Made by a program: the position numbers and the translations under genes. DNA of 16,995 nt from Gammaproteobacteria bacterium (GTDB taxonomy: Bacteria > Pseudomonadota > Gammaproteobacteria > S012-40): NCBI GenBank assembly GCA_026982215.1, contig JALSHN010000225.1, forward strand, positions 1 through 16,995, read 5' to 3'. The stretch's first letter is position 1, and each line of letters starts with the position of its first letter. The notes beneath the pieces were generated by a model. The model made no database searches and was not told the DNA's origin. It worked only from the letters and a program-made list of their open reading frames with translations. Of this stretch, positions 7,814 to 14,480 are shown piece after piece.

Positions 7814-8359
7814 GTGCGGCGCCGCCTGCCCCTCCTCGCCCTGGCCGTCGCCGTGCTCCTCGCCGGCTGGTGGGGGGGCTGGCGTCCCACCCCCTCCCCG
7901 GAGTCTCCCGCCGCCGTCGGTCCTGAGGTGCAGTTGCAGGCCTTCCGTCTCGACCGATTCACCGCCGATGGTCGGCTGGAACGTCGCTTGGAAGGGGCAC
8001 GTTATCACGGTTATCGCCATCAGGACCTGGCCGAGATCGATGCGCCGCGCCTGTGGCTGCCCGGAGAGATCGAATGGCGCCTCCGCGGCGAGCAGGCTAC
8101 CGTGATCCACGGCGAGCTCCTGCTGTTGCGTGGGGGGGTGGAGGTGGAACGGCGCATCGGGGACGTGCGCTGGCAGGCCCACATGCCCCTGGCCCGGCTC
8201 TGGTGGCGGCAGCAGCGGCTGGAAGGCGACGGACCGGTGCGGCTCGACGCCCCCTGGGGTGAGGCGCGGGCCGGTGCGTTGAGCGCTGATTTACAGCGCG
8301 ATCTGTGGTGGCTCGAAGGCGGGGTCGAGGTGCGCTACGAGCGGATGGGGGCTGGATGA
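7814..8359 (+). CDS. lptC: LPS export system protein LptC
   Basis: LptC is the bitopic inner-membrane subunit that takes LPS from the LptB2FG transporter and passes it to LptA. The 181-residue length is close to E. coli's 191. Residues 5-21 form a single N-terminal membrane anchor, and the rest is a periplasmic beta-jellyroll, rich in alternating short strands as the family is, for example the stretch around residues 40-60 that contains LQAFRLDRFTADG. Sequence conservation in this family is low, so the call leans on position between kdsC and lptA and on topology. The start is GTG at 7814, 3 bp after kdsC, without an obvious ribosome site. The stop overlaps lptA's ATG. Confidence 0.88.
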   Translation: MRRRLPLLALAVAVLLAGWWGGWRPTPSPESPAAVGPEVQLQAFRLDRFTADGRLERRLEGARYHGYRHQDLAEIDAPRLWLPGEIEWRLRGEQATVIHGELLLLRGGVEVERRIGDVRWQAHMPLARLWWRQQRLEGDGPVRLDAPWGEARAGALSADLQRDLWWLEGGVEVRYERMGAG

Positions 8360-8847
8360 TGCGCCTGTGGCTGCTGCTGTTGCTGTGGGGAGGTGTCGGC
8401 TGGGGTTGGGCCGCCGAGGGCGCTCCGCTGCGTATCGAGGCCGACCGGGTGACCCTGGACGAGGCCAGCGGGGTCAGTCTCTACGAGGGGCGGGTACGGG
8501 CCGACCAAGGGCCGTGGCACTTGCAGGCCGAGCGTCTGCGCCTCTACCGCAGCGGCGAGCGGCTGGTGCGGGTGGAGGCCGAAGGGCAGCCGGCGGTGCT
8601 CGTGCGCGACGACACGCCACCGTTGGAGGCCCGGGCACGGCACATCGACTACCGCCTCGACCAGCGACGGCTGATACTCACCGGTTCGGCCCGCCTGAAT
8701 CAGGGCGGCGATCGTTTCGAAGGCGAGCGCATCGAATACGAACTGGAACAGCGCCGGGTGATCGCCGAAGGGGGGGAATCCGGCGGGCGGGTACGGGTGA
8801 TCATCGCCCCGGAGACCCTCCAGAGCGAGGAGGCGGAGCGGCGGTGA
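8356..8847 (+). CDS. lptA: LPS transport periplasmic protein LptA
   Basis: LptA forms the periplasmic bridge that carries LPS to the outer-membrane LptDE. The 163-residue precursor starts with a signal peptide: a short basic start (MMR), a leucine/tryptophan-rich core and a probable cleavage after WGWA or WAA (about residues 19-20). The mature part shows OstA/LptA features: PLRIEADRVTLDE, an EGRVRADQG turn, LQAERLRLY, and a second repeat LNQGGDRFEGERIEYEL. It is somewhat shorter than E. coli LptA (185). The start is ATG at 8356, overlapping lptC as ATGATG; ATG at 8359 would remove one Met. Its stop overlaps the lptB start (GTGA). Confidence 0.94.
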   Translation: MMRLWLLLLLWGGVGWGWAAEGAPLRIEADRVTLDEASGVSLYEGRVRADQGPWHLQAERLRLYRSGERLVRVEAEGQPAVLVRDDTPPLEARARHIDYRLDQRRLILTGSARLNQGGDRFEGERIEYELEQRRVIAEGGESGGRVRVIIAPETLQSEEAERR

Positions 8848-9572
8848 GCGCGGTGTTGGCCGCCGAAGGCCTGGTGAAACGTTTCCGTCGCCGCACGGTG
8901 GTGAACGGCGTCTCCCTCAGCGTGCGCGCCGGTGAAGTGGTGGGCCTGCTGGGGCCCAACGGGGCCGGCAAGACCACCAGCTTCTACATGATCGTCGGCC
9001 TCATTCCCTGCGATGCCGGTCGGGTCACCCTGGACGGCGCCCCCATCGACCACCTGCCCCTCTACCGTCGCGCCCGTCTCGGCGTGGGTTATCTGCCCCA
9101 GGAGGCCTCGGTGTTCCGTGGTCTCACCGTGGCGCAGAACATCCTCGGTGTGCTGGAGCTGCGTCCCGAGCTGGATCGCCCCGCCCGCGAGCGGGCCCTG
9201 GAGGCCCTGCTGGAAGAGTTCCACATCACCCACATCCGCGACAGCCTCGGCGCCAGCCTCTCCGGTGGTGAGCGCCGGCGGGTGGAGATCGCCCGTGCTC
9301 TGGCCGCCGCTCCCCGCTTCATCCTGCTCGACGAGCCCTTCGCCGGCGTCGATCCCATTGCCGTGATGGACATCCAGCAGATCATCGACCACCTGCGGGA
9401 ACGGGGTATCGGTGTGTTGATCACCGACCACAACGTTCGTGAGACCCTCGGCATCTGTCAGCGGGCCTACATCATCAGCGAAGGGCGGGTGATCGCCCGC
9501 GGCCGGCCCGAGGAGATCGTTGCCGATGCCCAGGTACGCCGTGTCTATCTGGGAGAAGACTTCCGTCTCTGA
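8844..9572 (+). CDS. lptB: LPS export ABC transporter ATP-binding protein LptB
   Basis: LptB is the cytoplasmic ATPase that powers LPS extraction from the inner membrane with LptF and LptG, which are not in this window. The 242-residue protein matches E. coli (241). It has Walker A GPNGAGKT (37-44), Q-loop Gln86 (YLPQEASVF), signature LSGGE (139-143), Walker B ILLDEP (160-165) and the switch His196 (ITDHNV). The family-specific blocks TTSFYMIVG and FAGVDPIAV are present, and the C-terminus ends VYLGEDFRL as in orthologues. GTG at 8844 is used as the start because AGGAGGCGGAG precedes it; it overlaps the lptA stop. The reading frame is open far upstream, but that part lies over lptA. Confidence 0.98.
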   Translation: MSAVLAAEGLVKRFRRRTVVNGVSLSVRAGEVVGLLGPNGAGKTTSFYMIVGLIPCDAGRVTLDGAPIDHLPLYRRARLGVGYLPQEASVFRGLTVAQNILGVLELRPELDRPARERALEALLEEFHITHIRDSLGASLSGGERRRVEIARALAAAPRFILLDEPFAGVDPIAVMDIQQIIDHLRERGIGVLITDHNVRETLGICQRAYIISEGRVIARGRPEEIVADAQVRRVYLGEDFRL

Positions 9573-9586
9573 GGGAGAGAAAAGTG

Positions 9587-9615
9587 TTGGGTTTGGGCGT
9601 CACTCGCCCTATACT
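9587..9615 (+). promoter_or_regulatory. Candidate sigma-70 promoter for the rpoN operon
   Basis: TTGGGT (9587-9592) and TATACT (9610-9615; five of six match) are separated by exactly 17 bp in the 103-bp gap between lptB and rpoN. The spacer contains a perfect 5-bp inverted repeat, GGGCG (9595-9599) and CGCCC (9605-9609). The promoter lies 60 bp ahead of the rpoN start. E. coli also has a promoter near the lptB-rpoN junction, so the position is sensible. Confidence 0.5.
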
Positions 9616-9675
9616 CAAGGGGGTTTGATGAAAACGGTGTGAATCCTGCATGTCAAAACGTGAGGTGGGTGATCC

Positions 9676-11169
9676 GTGAAGCAATCGCTGCAACTCCGGC
9701 TCGGTCAGCAACTGACCATGACCCCCCAGCTGCAGCAGGCGATCCGCTTGTTGCAACTCTCCTCCCTGGAGCTGGAGGCCGAGATTCAAGAGGCCCTGGA
9801 GAGCAACCCCCTCCTGGAGCGCGTGGAAGACGGCAACGAAGAACCCAGTGGTGACAACGGTTCCGCCGAGGAGCCCCCTCCGCTGGAACACACCGAGGCC
9901 GCCGCCGACGAAAATCCGGCCACGGGGACCGAGGAGATCGAGAGCGGTGCCCTGCAGAACGACGACATCCCCAGCGAGCTGCCGGTGGATTCCGCCTGGG
10001 AAGACGTCTACGACCCCGGCTACAGCGCCCCTTCCGCCCCCCCGCCCGACGACGACCTCCCGGCCATCGAAAACCGCCGTTTCCAGGAAGAAGACCTGCG
10101 CGAACATCTGTTGTGGCAGATGCGGCTCACGCCCTTCTCGGAGACCGACCAGGCCATCGCCGTGGCCCTCATCGATGCCATCGACGAAGACGGCTACCTG
10201 CGCGCCTCGCTGGAAGAGATCCGCGAGGCGGTGGGAAACGAAGTGGAACTCGACGAGATCGAGGCGGTTCTGCACCGCATCCAGAATTTCGACCCGCCAG
10301 GGGTGGGGGCGCGGGATCTGCGCGAGAGCCTGATCCTGCAATTGCGCCAGCTGGAGCCCCGCCCGCCCTGGTACGACGAGGCGATGAACCTGCTGGAAAA
10401 CTACTTCGACCTGCTGGCCGGGCGTGATTTCAACCGCCTGGCCCGGCGGCTGCGCCTCTCCACCGACGAACTCACCGAGGTGGTGAAGCTGATCAACACC
10501 TTGAAGCCGCGCCCCGGTACCGAGATCTCCCCGGCCCGCACCGAGTACATCGTCCCCGATGTGATCGTGCGCAAGGTCAACGGCACCTGGCGGGTGGAGC
10601 TCAATCCCGAGACCCAGCCGCGGCTGCGCATCAACAGCCTGTATGCCAGCATGGTCAAGCGGGCCGACCGCAGCCCCGACAACACCTACCTTCAAGGGCG
10701 GCTGCAAGAGGCCCGCTGGTTTCTCAAGAGCCTGCAGAGCCGCAACGAGACCCTGCTCAAGGTGGCCAGCTGCATCGTCGAGCGTCAGCAGGCCTTCCTG
10801 GAGCACGGTGAAGAGGCGATGAAGGCCCTGGTGCTGCATGACATCGCCGAGGCGGTGGGGATGCACGAATCCACCATCTCGCGCATCACCACCAAGAAGT
10901 ACATGCACACCCCACGAGGGATCTTCGAACTCAAATATTTCTTCTCCAGCCACGTGAGCACCGACAGCGGTGGCGAATGTTCCTCCACGGCGATCCGGGC
11001 GTTGATCAAAAAGATGATTGCCAACGAAGACGTGCGAAAACCGCTCAGTGACAGTAAAATCGCCGGCCTGTTGGCGGAGCAGGGGATCAAGGTGGCCCGG
11101 CGCACGGTGGCCAAGTACCGCGATTCCCTGGGGATTCCGCCGTCCAACGAACGCAAACGCCTCGCCTGA
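9676..11169 (+). CDS. rpoN: RNA polymerase sigma-54 factor
   Basis: RpoN directs RNA polymerase to -24/-12 promoters and needs AAA+ activators. The 497-residue protein has all three regions. Region I is the Gln/Leu-rich activator-interaction part (about 1-50, with LRLGQQLTMTPQLQQAIRLLQLS). Region II is a strongly acidic linker (about 50-135). Region III contains the core-binding part, the helix-turn-helix near 385-405 (VGMHESTISRITTKKYMHTPRG) and the RpoN box ARRTVAKYR (474-482). No element is missing. The start is GTG at 9676, preceded by GAGGTG at a good distance, and the first residues MKQSLQLRLGQQL align with E. coli. hpf follows after 14 bp. Confidence 0.98.
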   Translation: MKQSLQLRLGQQLTMTPQLQQAIRLLQLSSLELEAEIQEALESNPLLERVEDGNEEPSGDNGSAEEPPPLEHTEAAADENPATGTEEIESGALQNDDIPSELPVDSAWEDVYDPGYSAPSAPPPDDDLPAIENRRFQEEDLREHLLWQMRLTPFSETDQAIAVALIDAIDEDGYLRASLEEIREAVGNEVELDEIEAVLHRIQNFDPPGVGARDLRESLILQLRQLEPRPPWYDEAMNLLENYFDLLAGRDFNRLARRLRLSTDELTEVVKLINTLKPRPGTEISPARTEYIVPDVIVRKVNGTWRVELNPETQPRLRINSLYASMVKRADRSPDNTYLQGRLQEARWFLKSLQSRNETLLKVASCIVERQQAFLEHGEEAMKALVLHDIAEAVGMHESTISRITTKKYMHTPRGIFELKYFFSSHVSTDSGGECSSTAIRALIKKMIANEDVRKPLSDSKIAGLLAEQGIKVARRTVAKYRDSLGIPPSNERKRLA

Positions 11170-11183
11170 GGCCTGGAGAGACC

Positions 11184-11486
11184 ATGCAGATCAACCTCAC
11201 CGGCAATCACATCGACATCACTCCGGCACTACGCGACTACGTGCTAGAAAAGTTCCAGCGCCTGGAGCGTCACTTCCAGGATGCCTTGGATGCCCACGTG
11301 ATCCTCAAGGAGGAGACCAAGGTGCTCAAGAAGGCCGAGGCCACCGTGCATGTGGCCGGTCATACTCTGTTTGCCCACGCCGAACACAAGGACCTCTACG
11401 CCGCCATCGACCTGCTGACGGATAAACTCGATCATCAATTGATCAAACAAAAAGAAAAACAAACCGATCACCGTAACGGCCACTGA
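11184..11486 (+). CDS. hpf: Ribosome hibernation promoting factor (short HPF)
   Basis: HPF binds the 30S decoding region and promotes inactive 100S ribosome dimers when growth stops. The 100-residue length marks the short form (E. coli 95), without the extra dimerisation domain of long HPF. Conserved blocks are MQINLTGNHIDITPALRDYV, KFQRLERHF and the C-terminal DLYAAIDLLTDKLDHQLIKQKEK. The ATG at 11184 has GGAGAG seven bases before it. The position directly after rpoN and before ptsN is the standard gammaproteobacterial arrangement. The A-rich lysine codons near the end differ from the GC-rich neighbours but suit the basic tail. Confidence 0.96.
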   Translation: MQINLTGNHIDITPALRDYVLEKFQRLERHFQDALDAHVILKEETKVLKKAEATVHVAGHTLFAHAEHKDLYAAIDLLTDKLDHQLIKQKEKQTDHRNGH

Positions 11487-11514
11487 CCGTTAGCCGGTGC
11501 ATGGGAGGTCTACC

Positions 11515-11985
11515 GTGCACGACGACGAGCTGCTCCCCCCCCAGCGAGTGGCCTGGGACCTGCCGCTCACCAGCCGAAAACGCGTGATGGAGGCCCTGAG
11601 CCGCCTGCTCACCGCCGAAGATCCTGATCTGGCCGAGACCGTGGTCTACGACAGCCTCCTGACCCGGGAGCGTCTCGGCAGTACCGCCCTGGGACACGGT
11701 GTCGCCCTGCCGCACGGTCGCGTGCCCGGGCTGGAAGAGGCCCGGGTCGCCTGTCTCCATACCCGCGAAGGGGTGGACTTCGAGGCCCCGGACGCCGAAC
11801 CGGTGGACCTCTTCTGTGCCCTGGTGGTTCCGGAGCAGTCGGCCGACGAGCATGTCCAACTGCTCGCCCGTCTGGCGCGTGTCTTCTCCGACGCCGAGCT
11901 GCGCCGGCGCCTGCGCGAGGCCCCCGACGTGGAGACCTTCTACCGGCTGCTGCTGGAGCGCCTCGCCATGGAAGGCGACCGCTGA
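11515..11985 (+). CDS. ptsN: Nitrogen-regulatory PTS EIIA component (EIIA-Ntr)
   Basis: EIIA-Ntr is the phospho-acceptor end of the nitrogen PTS. In other bacteria it regulates potassium transport, sensor kinases and stress responses according to its phosphorylation state. The 156-residue single PTS-EIIA type-2 domain has the active-site motif GHGVALPHGRV with His67 as the phosphorylated residue. I chose GTG at 11515 because GGGAGGT sits 5 bases upstream; an in-frame GTG at 11497 would add six residues, reaching into the region just behind hpf, and lacks such a site. A run of eight C lies at 11535-11542, just inside the gene. hprK begins 3 bp after the stop. Confidence 0.95.
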   Translation: MHDDELLPPQRVAWDLPLTSRKRVMEALSRLLTAEDPDLAETVVYDSLLTRERLGSTALGHGVALPHGRVPGLEEARVACLHTREGVDFEAPDAEPVDLFCALVVPEQSADEHVQLLARLARVFSDAELRRRLREAPDVETFYRLLLERLAMEGDR

Positions 11986-11988
11986 CCC

Positions 11989-12849
11989 ATGGCGCAGCGG
12001 CGGGACTCCGTGACCACGGAATCCCGCGGTGGCGTGGCGGCGTCCATCGTGGCGCGGCTGGCTGGTCTGACGCCATGGACACCCGCCTCGGCCGCCGTGG
12101 TCCTCGGCCCCTATCCGGCCGACGAACTGCCGCTGGCGCTGGGACCGTGGAGCCCCTGTGATCCCCCGCCCATCGCCCTCATCGGCCCGCGGCAGTGGCG
12201 GGCGCTGACCGCCGAGGACTGGCGCCGTGCCCCGGCGACGCTGGCCGTCTTCTGCGATGGACTCACCCCCCCGTCCTGGTGGCCCGAGGCGGCGCATGCC
12301 CTTCTCTCACCCCATTCCCCGGCCGAGACGGTGGCGCGGTTGCATCGCCTCGCCCCCTTGCTGGCCCAGTGGCGGGACCACCATGCCACCCTGGTGGCGG
12401 TGGCCGGCTGCGGGCTGTTGCTCAACGGTGGCCCGGAGCGGGGCAAGAGCGAGCTGGCCCTGGCCCTGGTGGAACGGGGACATCGCCTGGTGGCCGACGA
12501 CCGGGTGATCCTGGCCGCCCTTGACCCCCGATGCTTATTGGGGTGGGCCCCGCGGACGGGATACGGCAAGCTCCATCTGCGCGACCTCGGTGTGGTGGAC
12601 CTGTTGGCCTGGCGGGGTCGGCGGGCGTTGGCGCGCGTTCAGCCCATCGATGCGATGATATGCCTCCAGCCGGCGGCGGATCCCGCCGTCCGCCTGGCTC
12701 CCGAGATCGAGCACGTCACGGTGGCGGGCGTGGTCCTGCCTCGTTACCATGTGCATGGTCCGGGGGGGCGGGCGCTGGTGCCGTTGCTGGAGGCCCTGGC
12801 CGAAGGCCTGCGGGCCGAGAACGAACGTCCTTGGGAGGAGCTCGATTGA
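11989..12849 (+). CDS. hprK: Divergent HPr kinase/phosphorylase
   Basis: HprK phosphorylates or dephosphorylates Ser46 of HPr. The 286-residue protein (family usually about 310-320) keeps the kinase landmarks: His132 in HATLVAVAG, a P-loop G147-GPER-GKS154, then ELALALVERGHRLVADD with Asp170-Asp171. The N-terminal domain is still traceable (PIALIGPRQW). Several positions differ from the consensus I know. The P-loop usually reads GDSGxGKS but here reads GGPERGKS. The EIRGLGxxD/GAGAV segment is HLRDLGVVD/GRRAL. The C-terminal GRNxA...E signature is GRALV...E (Asn lost, Glu268 kept). It lies between ptsN and rapZ, and HPr with Ser46 is three genes on. The start is ATG 11989; GTG 12010 is an alternative. 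Confidence 0.85.
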   Translation: MAQRRDSVTTESRGGVAASIVARLAGLTPWTPASAAVVLGPYPADELPLALGPWSPCDPPPIALIGPRQWRALTAEDWRRAPATLAVFCDGLTPPSWWPEAAHALLSPHSPAETVARLHRLAPLLAQWRDHHATLVAVAGCGLLLNGGPERGKSELALALVERGHRLVADDRVILAALDPRCLLGWAPRTGYGKLHLRDLGVVDLLAWRGRRALARVQPIDAMICLQPAADPAVRLAPEIEHVTVAGVVLPRYHVHGPGGRALVPLLEALAEGLRAENERPWEELD

Positions 12850-13703
12850 GACTGTCGATCGTCAGCGGGACATCCGGATCCGGCAAGAGCAGCGCCCTCA
12901 ACCTGCTGGAAGACCTGGGCTATTACTGCGTGGACAACCTGCCCCTGGCCCTGTTGTCGGCCTTCGCCGGACAACTGCTGGCCCACCCGGAGAAATACGG
13001 TGACCGGGCGGCGGTGGGGGTGGATGCCCGCAACCCCCCCGAGGAACTGGGGCGTTTCCCTGCCATTCTCGCCGGTCTGCGCGACGCCGGCATCCGCTGC
13101 GAAGTGATCTACCTCGATGCCGAAGACCACGTGCTCCTCAAGCGCTTCTCCGACACCCGGCGCAAGCATCCCCTCACCCGCAGCGGCATGAGCCTCACCG
13201 AGGCCATCGTCGAGGAGCGTGCCCTGCTCGGCCCCATCGCCCTGGAGGCCGACCTCCACCTGGACACTTCGCGCACCAGCCTGCATCAACTGCGCGAGCT
13301 GTTGCGCCAGCGACTGAGCCACGGCGATCAACGGCTCCTGTCCCTGGCGTTGGAATCCTTCGGTTTCAAGCACGGGGTGCCGCCGGGGGCCGATTTCGTC
13401 TTCGACGTCCGTTGCCTGCCCAACCCCTACTGGGACGCCGCCCTGCGTCGCTACACCGGTCTGGACGAACCGGTGCGCCGGTTCCTCGACGAACAACCGG
13501 AGGTGGCGCAGATGCTGGACGACATCCACGGGTTTCTGAACCGCTGGCTACCGCGCTTCGAGGCCGCCAGCCGCAGCTATCTCACTCTCGCCGTGGGTTG
13601 CACTGGCGGCCAGCACCGCTCGGTGTACCTGGTGGAGCGGCTGCGCGAGCGGTTGGCGGTCGAGGGGCGGGAGGTGCTGGTGCGTCATCGGGAGCTGTCG
13701 TGA
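12846..13703 (+). CDS. rapZ: RNase adapter protein RapZ / YvcJ-family ATPase
   Basis: RapZ-family proteins bind nucleotides. In E. coli RapZ delivers the small RNA GlmZ to RNase E to control glucosamine-6-phosphate synthesis. The 285-residue length equals the family. It has Walker A GTSGSGKS (8-15), YYCVDNLP, DTRRKHPL (103-110), SFGFKHGVP (171-179), DVRCLPNPYW (187-196) and CTGGQHRSV (252-260). The start is the rare TTG at 12846, chosen because GGGAGGAG lies five bases upstream and MRLSIVSG aligns with orthologues; it overlaps the hprK stop (TTGA). Compared with E. coli as I recall it, the last residues stop at RHRELS and the lysine/arginine tail is absent. Confidence 0.95.
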   Translation: MRLSIVSGTSGSGKSSALNLLEDLGYYCVDNLPLALLSAFAGQLLAHPEKYGDRAAVGVDARNPPEELGRFPAILAGLRDAGIRCEVIYLDAEDHVLLKRFSDTRRKHPLTRSGMSLTEAIVEERALLGPIALEADLHLDTSRTSLHQLRELLRQRLSHGDQRLLSLALESFGFKHGVPPGADFVFDVRCLPNPYWDAALRRYTGLDEPVRRFLDEQPEVAQMLDDIHGFLNRWLPRFEAASRSYLTLAVGCTGGQHRSVYLVERLRERLAVEGREVLVRHRELS

Positions 13704-14092
13704 GCGCCGGGGTGTTGATCATCACCCACGAAGGCGTGGGTGAGGCGCTGATGGACACCGCCGTGGGTATGCTCGGATTCTGTCCGCTGGCGGCCGCCGT
13801 ACTGCCGGTGACACGGGACGCCGACCCCGACTTGCTCGCGACCCGTGCCGAAGAGCTGGGGACCCGCCTGGACAGCGGCGATGGCCTGCTGGTCCTCACC
13901 GACATCTACGGCTCCACCCCGGCCAACATCGCCTGCCGGCTCCAAGGGGCACGGCGGAGGGTGGTGGCCGGGGTCAACCTGCCCATGCTGGTCCGGGTGT
14001 TCAATTACGCCAGCCTCAGCCTGGAAGACCTGGTGGAAAAGGCCCTGAGCGGCGGACGTGAAGGCATCCTGCTGTGTCGGCCGTCCAGATGA
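13700..14092 (+). CDS. PTS mannose-type EIIA domain protein
   Basis: This 130-residue single-domain protein resembles the EIIA domain of the mannose PTS family (ManX/EIIA-Man). His10 (GVLIITHEGVGEAL) is in the position of the phosphorylated histidine. Further family blocks are LVLTDIYGSTPANIA (about 64-78) and NLPMLVRVFNY (about 93-103). No EIIB, EIIC or EIID partner is present, so it probably serves regulation and not sugar uptake. Such stand-alone copies in hprK-rapZ-HPr clusters are known in Proteobacteria. GTG at 13700 overlaps the rapZ stop (GTGA) and has GGGAG five bases before it. The stop overlaps the HPr start (ATGA). Confidence 0.92.
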   Translation: MSAGVLIITHEGVGEALMDTAVGMLGFCPLAAAVLPVTRDADPDLLATRAEELGTRLDSGDGLLVLTDIYGSTPANIACRLQGARRRVVAGVNLPMLVRVFNYASLSLEDLVEKALSGGREGILLCRPSR

Positions 14093-14358
14093 CCGAGTGT
14101 GAAGTGGAGATCGTCAACCGCCTGGGCCTCCATGCCCGGGCCACCGCCCGGCTGGTGACCCTGGCCCAACGTTTCCAGTCCCGAATCACCCTTGTCCATG
14201 GTGATCGCCAGGCCAACGGCAAGAGCATCATGGGGGTGCTCACCCTCGGCGCCACCCGAGGCAGTCGTATCCGTATCCGTGCCGAGGGTGAAGACGAGGC
14301 CGAGGCCGTCGCCGCGCTGTGCGAGATGATCCACCACCGCTTCGGCGAGCCGGAGTGA
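14089..14358 (+). CDS. ptsH: HPr-family phosphocarrier protein
   Basis: HPr passes phosphate from enzyme I to EIIA proteins. The 89-residue protein has His15 in RLGLHARATA and a Ser46 site in GKSIMGVLTLG. Both the catalytic and the HprK-regulated residues are therefore present. In E. coli the gene in this position is npr (ptsO); Ser46 with KSIMGV plus an hprK upstream favours an HPr with dual control, so ptsH or ptsO naming is a matter of taste. The ATG at 14089 gives the usual length; a GTG at 14074 would add five residues. It is the last gene of the rpoN run. Enzyme I (ptsI or ptsP) is not in the window. Confidence 0.93.
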   Translation: MTECEVEIVNRLGLHARATARLVTLAQRFQSRITLVHGDRQANGKSIMGVLTLGATRGSRIRIRAEGEDEAEAVAALCEMIHHRFGEPE

Positions 14359-14389
14359 TTTCGGGAACTCCGCCCCCACCCCGCTGATC

Positions 14390-14398
14390 TGGTATAGT
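14390..14398 (+). promoter_or_regulatory. Candidate extended -10 promoter upstream of mgtE
   Basis: TGG-TATAGT (TG at 14390-14391, hexamer 14393-14398) fits an extended -10 element; no convincing -35 hexamer lies 15-19 bp upstream. Transcription from it would begin near 14405, immediately before the hairpin at 14407-14432 and about 75 bases ahead of the mgtE ATG. Confidence 0.4.
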
Positions 14399-14406
14399 TC
14401 TGGCAC

Positions 14407-14442
14407 CGCGCCGGAGGTTTCCCTCCGGCGCGTTCGTTTGTA
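14407..14442 (+). terminator. Strong hairpin with a T-rich tail, between HPr and mgtE
   Basis: CGCGCCGGAGG (14407-14417) and CCTCCGGCGCG (14422-14432) form a perfect 11-bp stem with a four-base TTTC loop, followed by TTCGTTTGTA. This looks like a factor-independent terminator for the rpoN-to-HPr run. The tail is not a pure T run, so efficiency may be partial. Its place directly downstream of the only good -10 element raises the possibility of a leader attenuator or 5'-end stabiliser for mgtE. Confidence 0.7.
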
Positions 14443-14480
14443 TCCGGAGATTCTCCCTGCACATTCAAGGACCGACACCG

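Noticed and set aside
9475..10953. A 492-codon minus-strand open frame opposite rpoN
   Set aside because: Antisense shadow of rpoN; no motif and it would cover the rpoN promoter region.
11474..11492. Inverted repeat TAACGG/CCGTTA around the hpf stop as a terminator
   Set aside because: Only a 6-bp stem with a 7-base loop and no T tract after it; ptsN follows closely with its own strong ribosome site, so termination here is unlikely.
14401..14416. Possible sigma-54 promoter (TGGCAC at 14401-14406)
   Set aside because: The -24-like TGGCAC is not followed by a TTGC -12 element at the right distance; the sequence there is the GC-rich hairpin arm.
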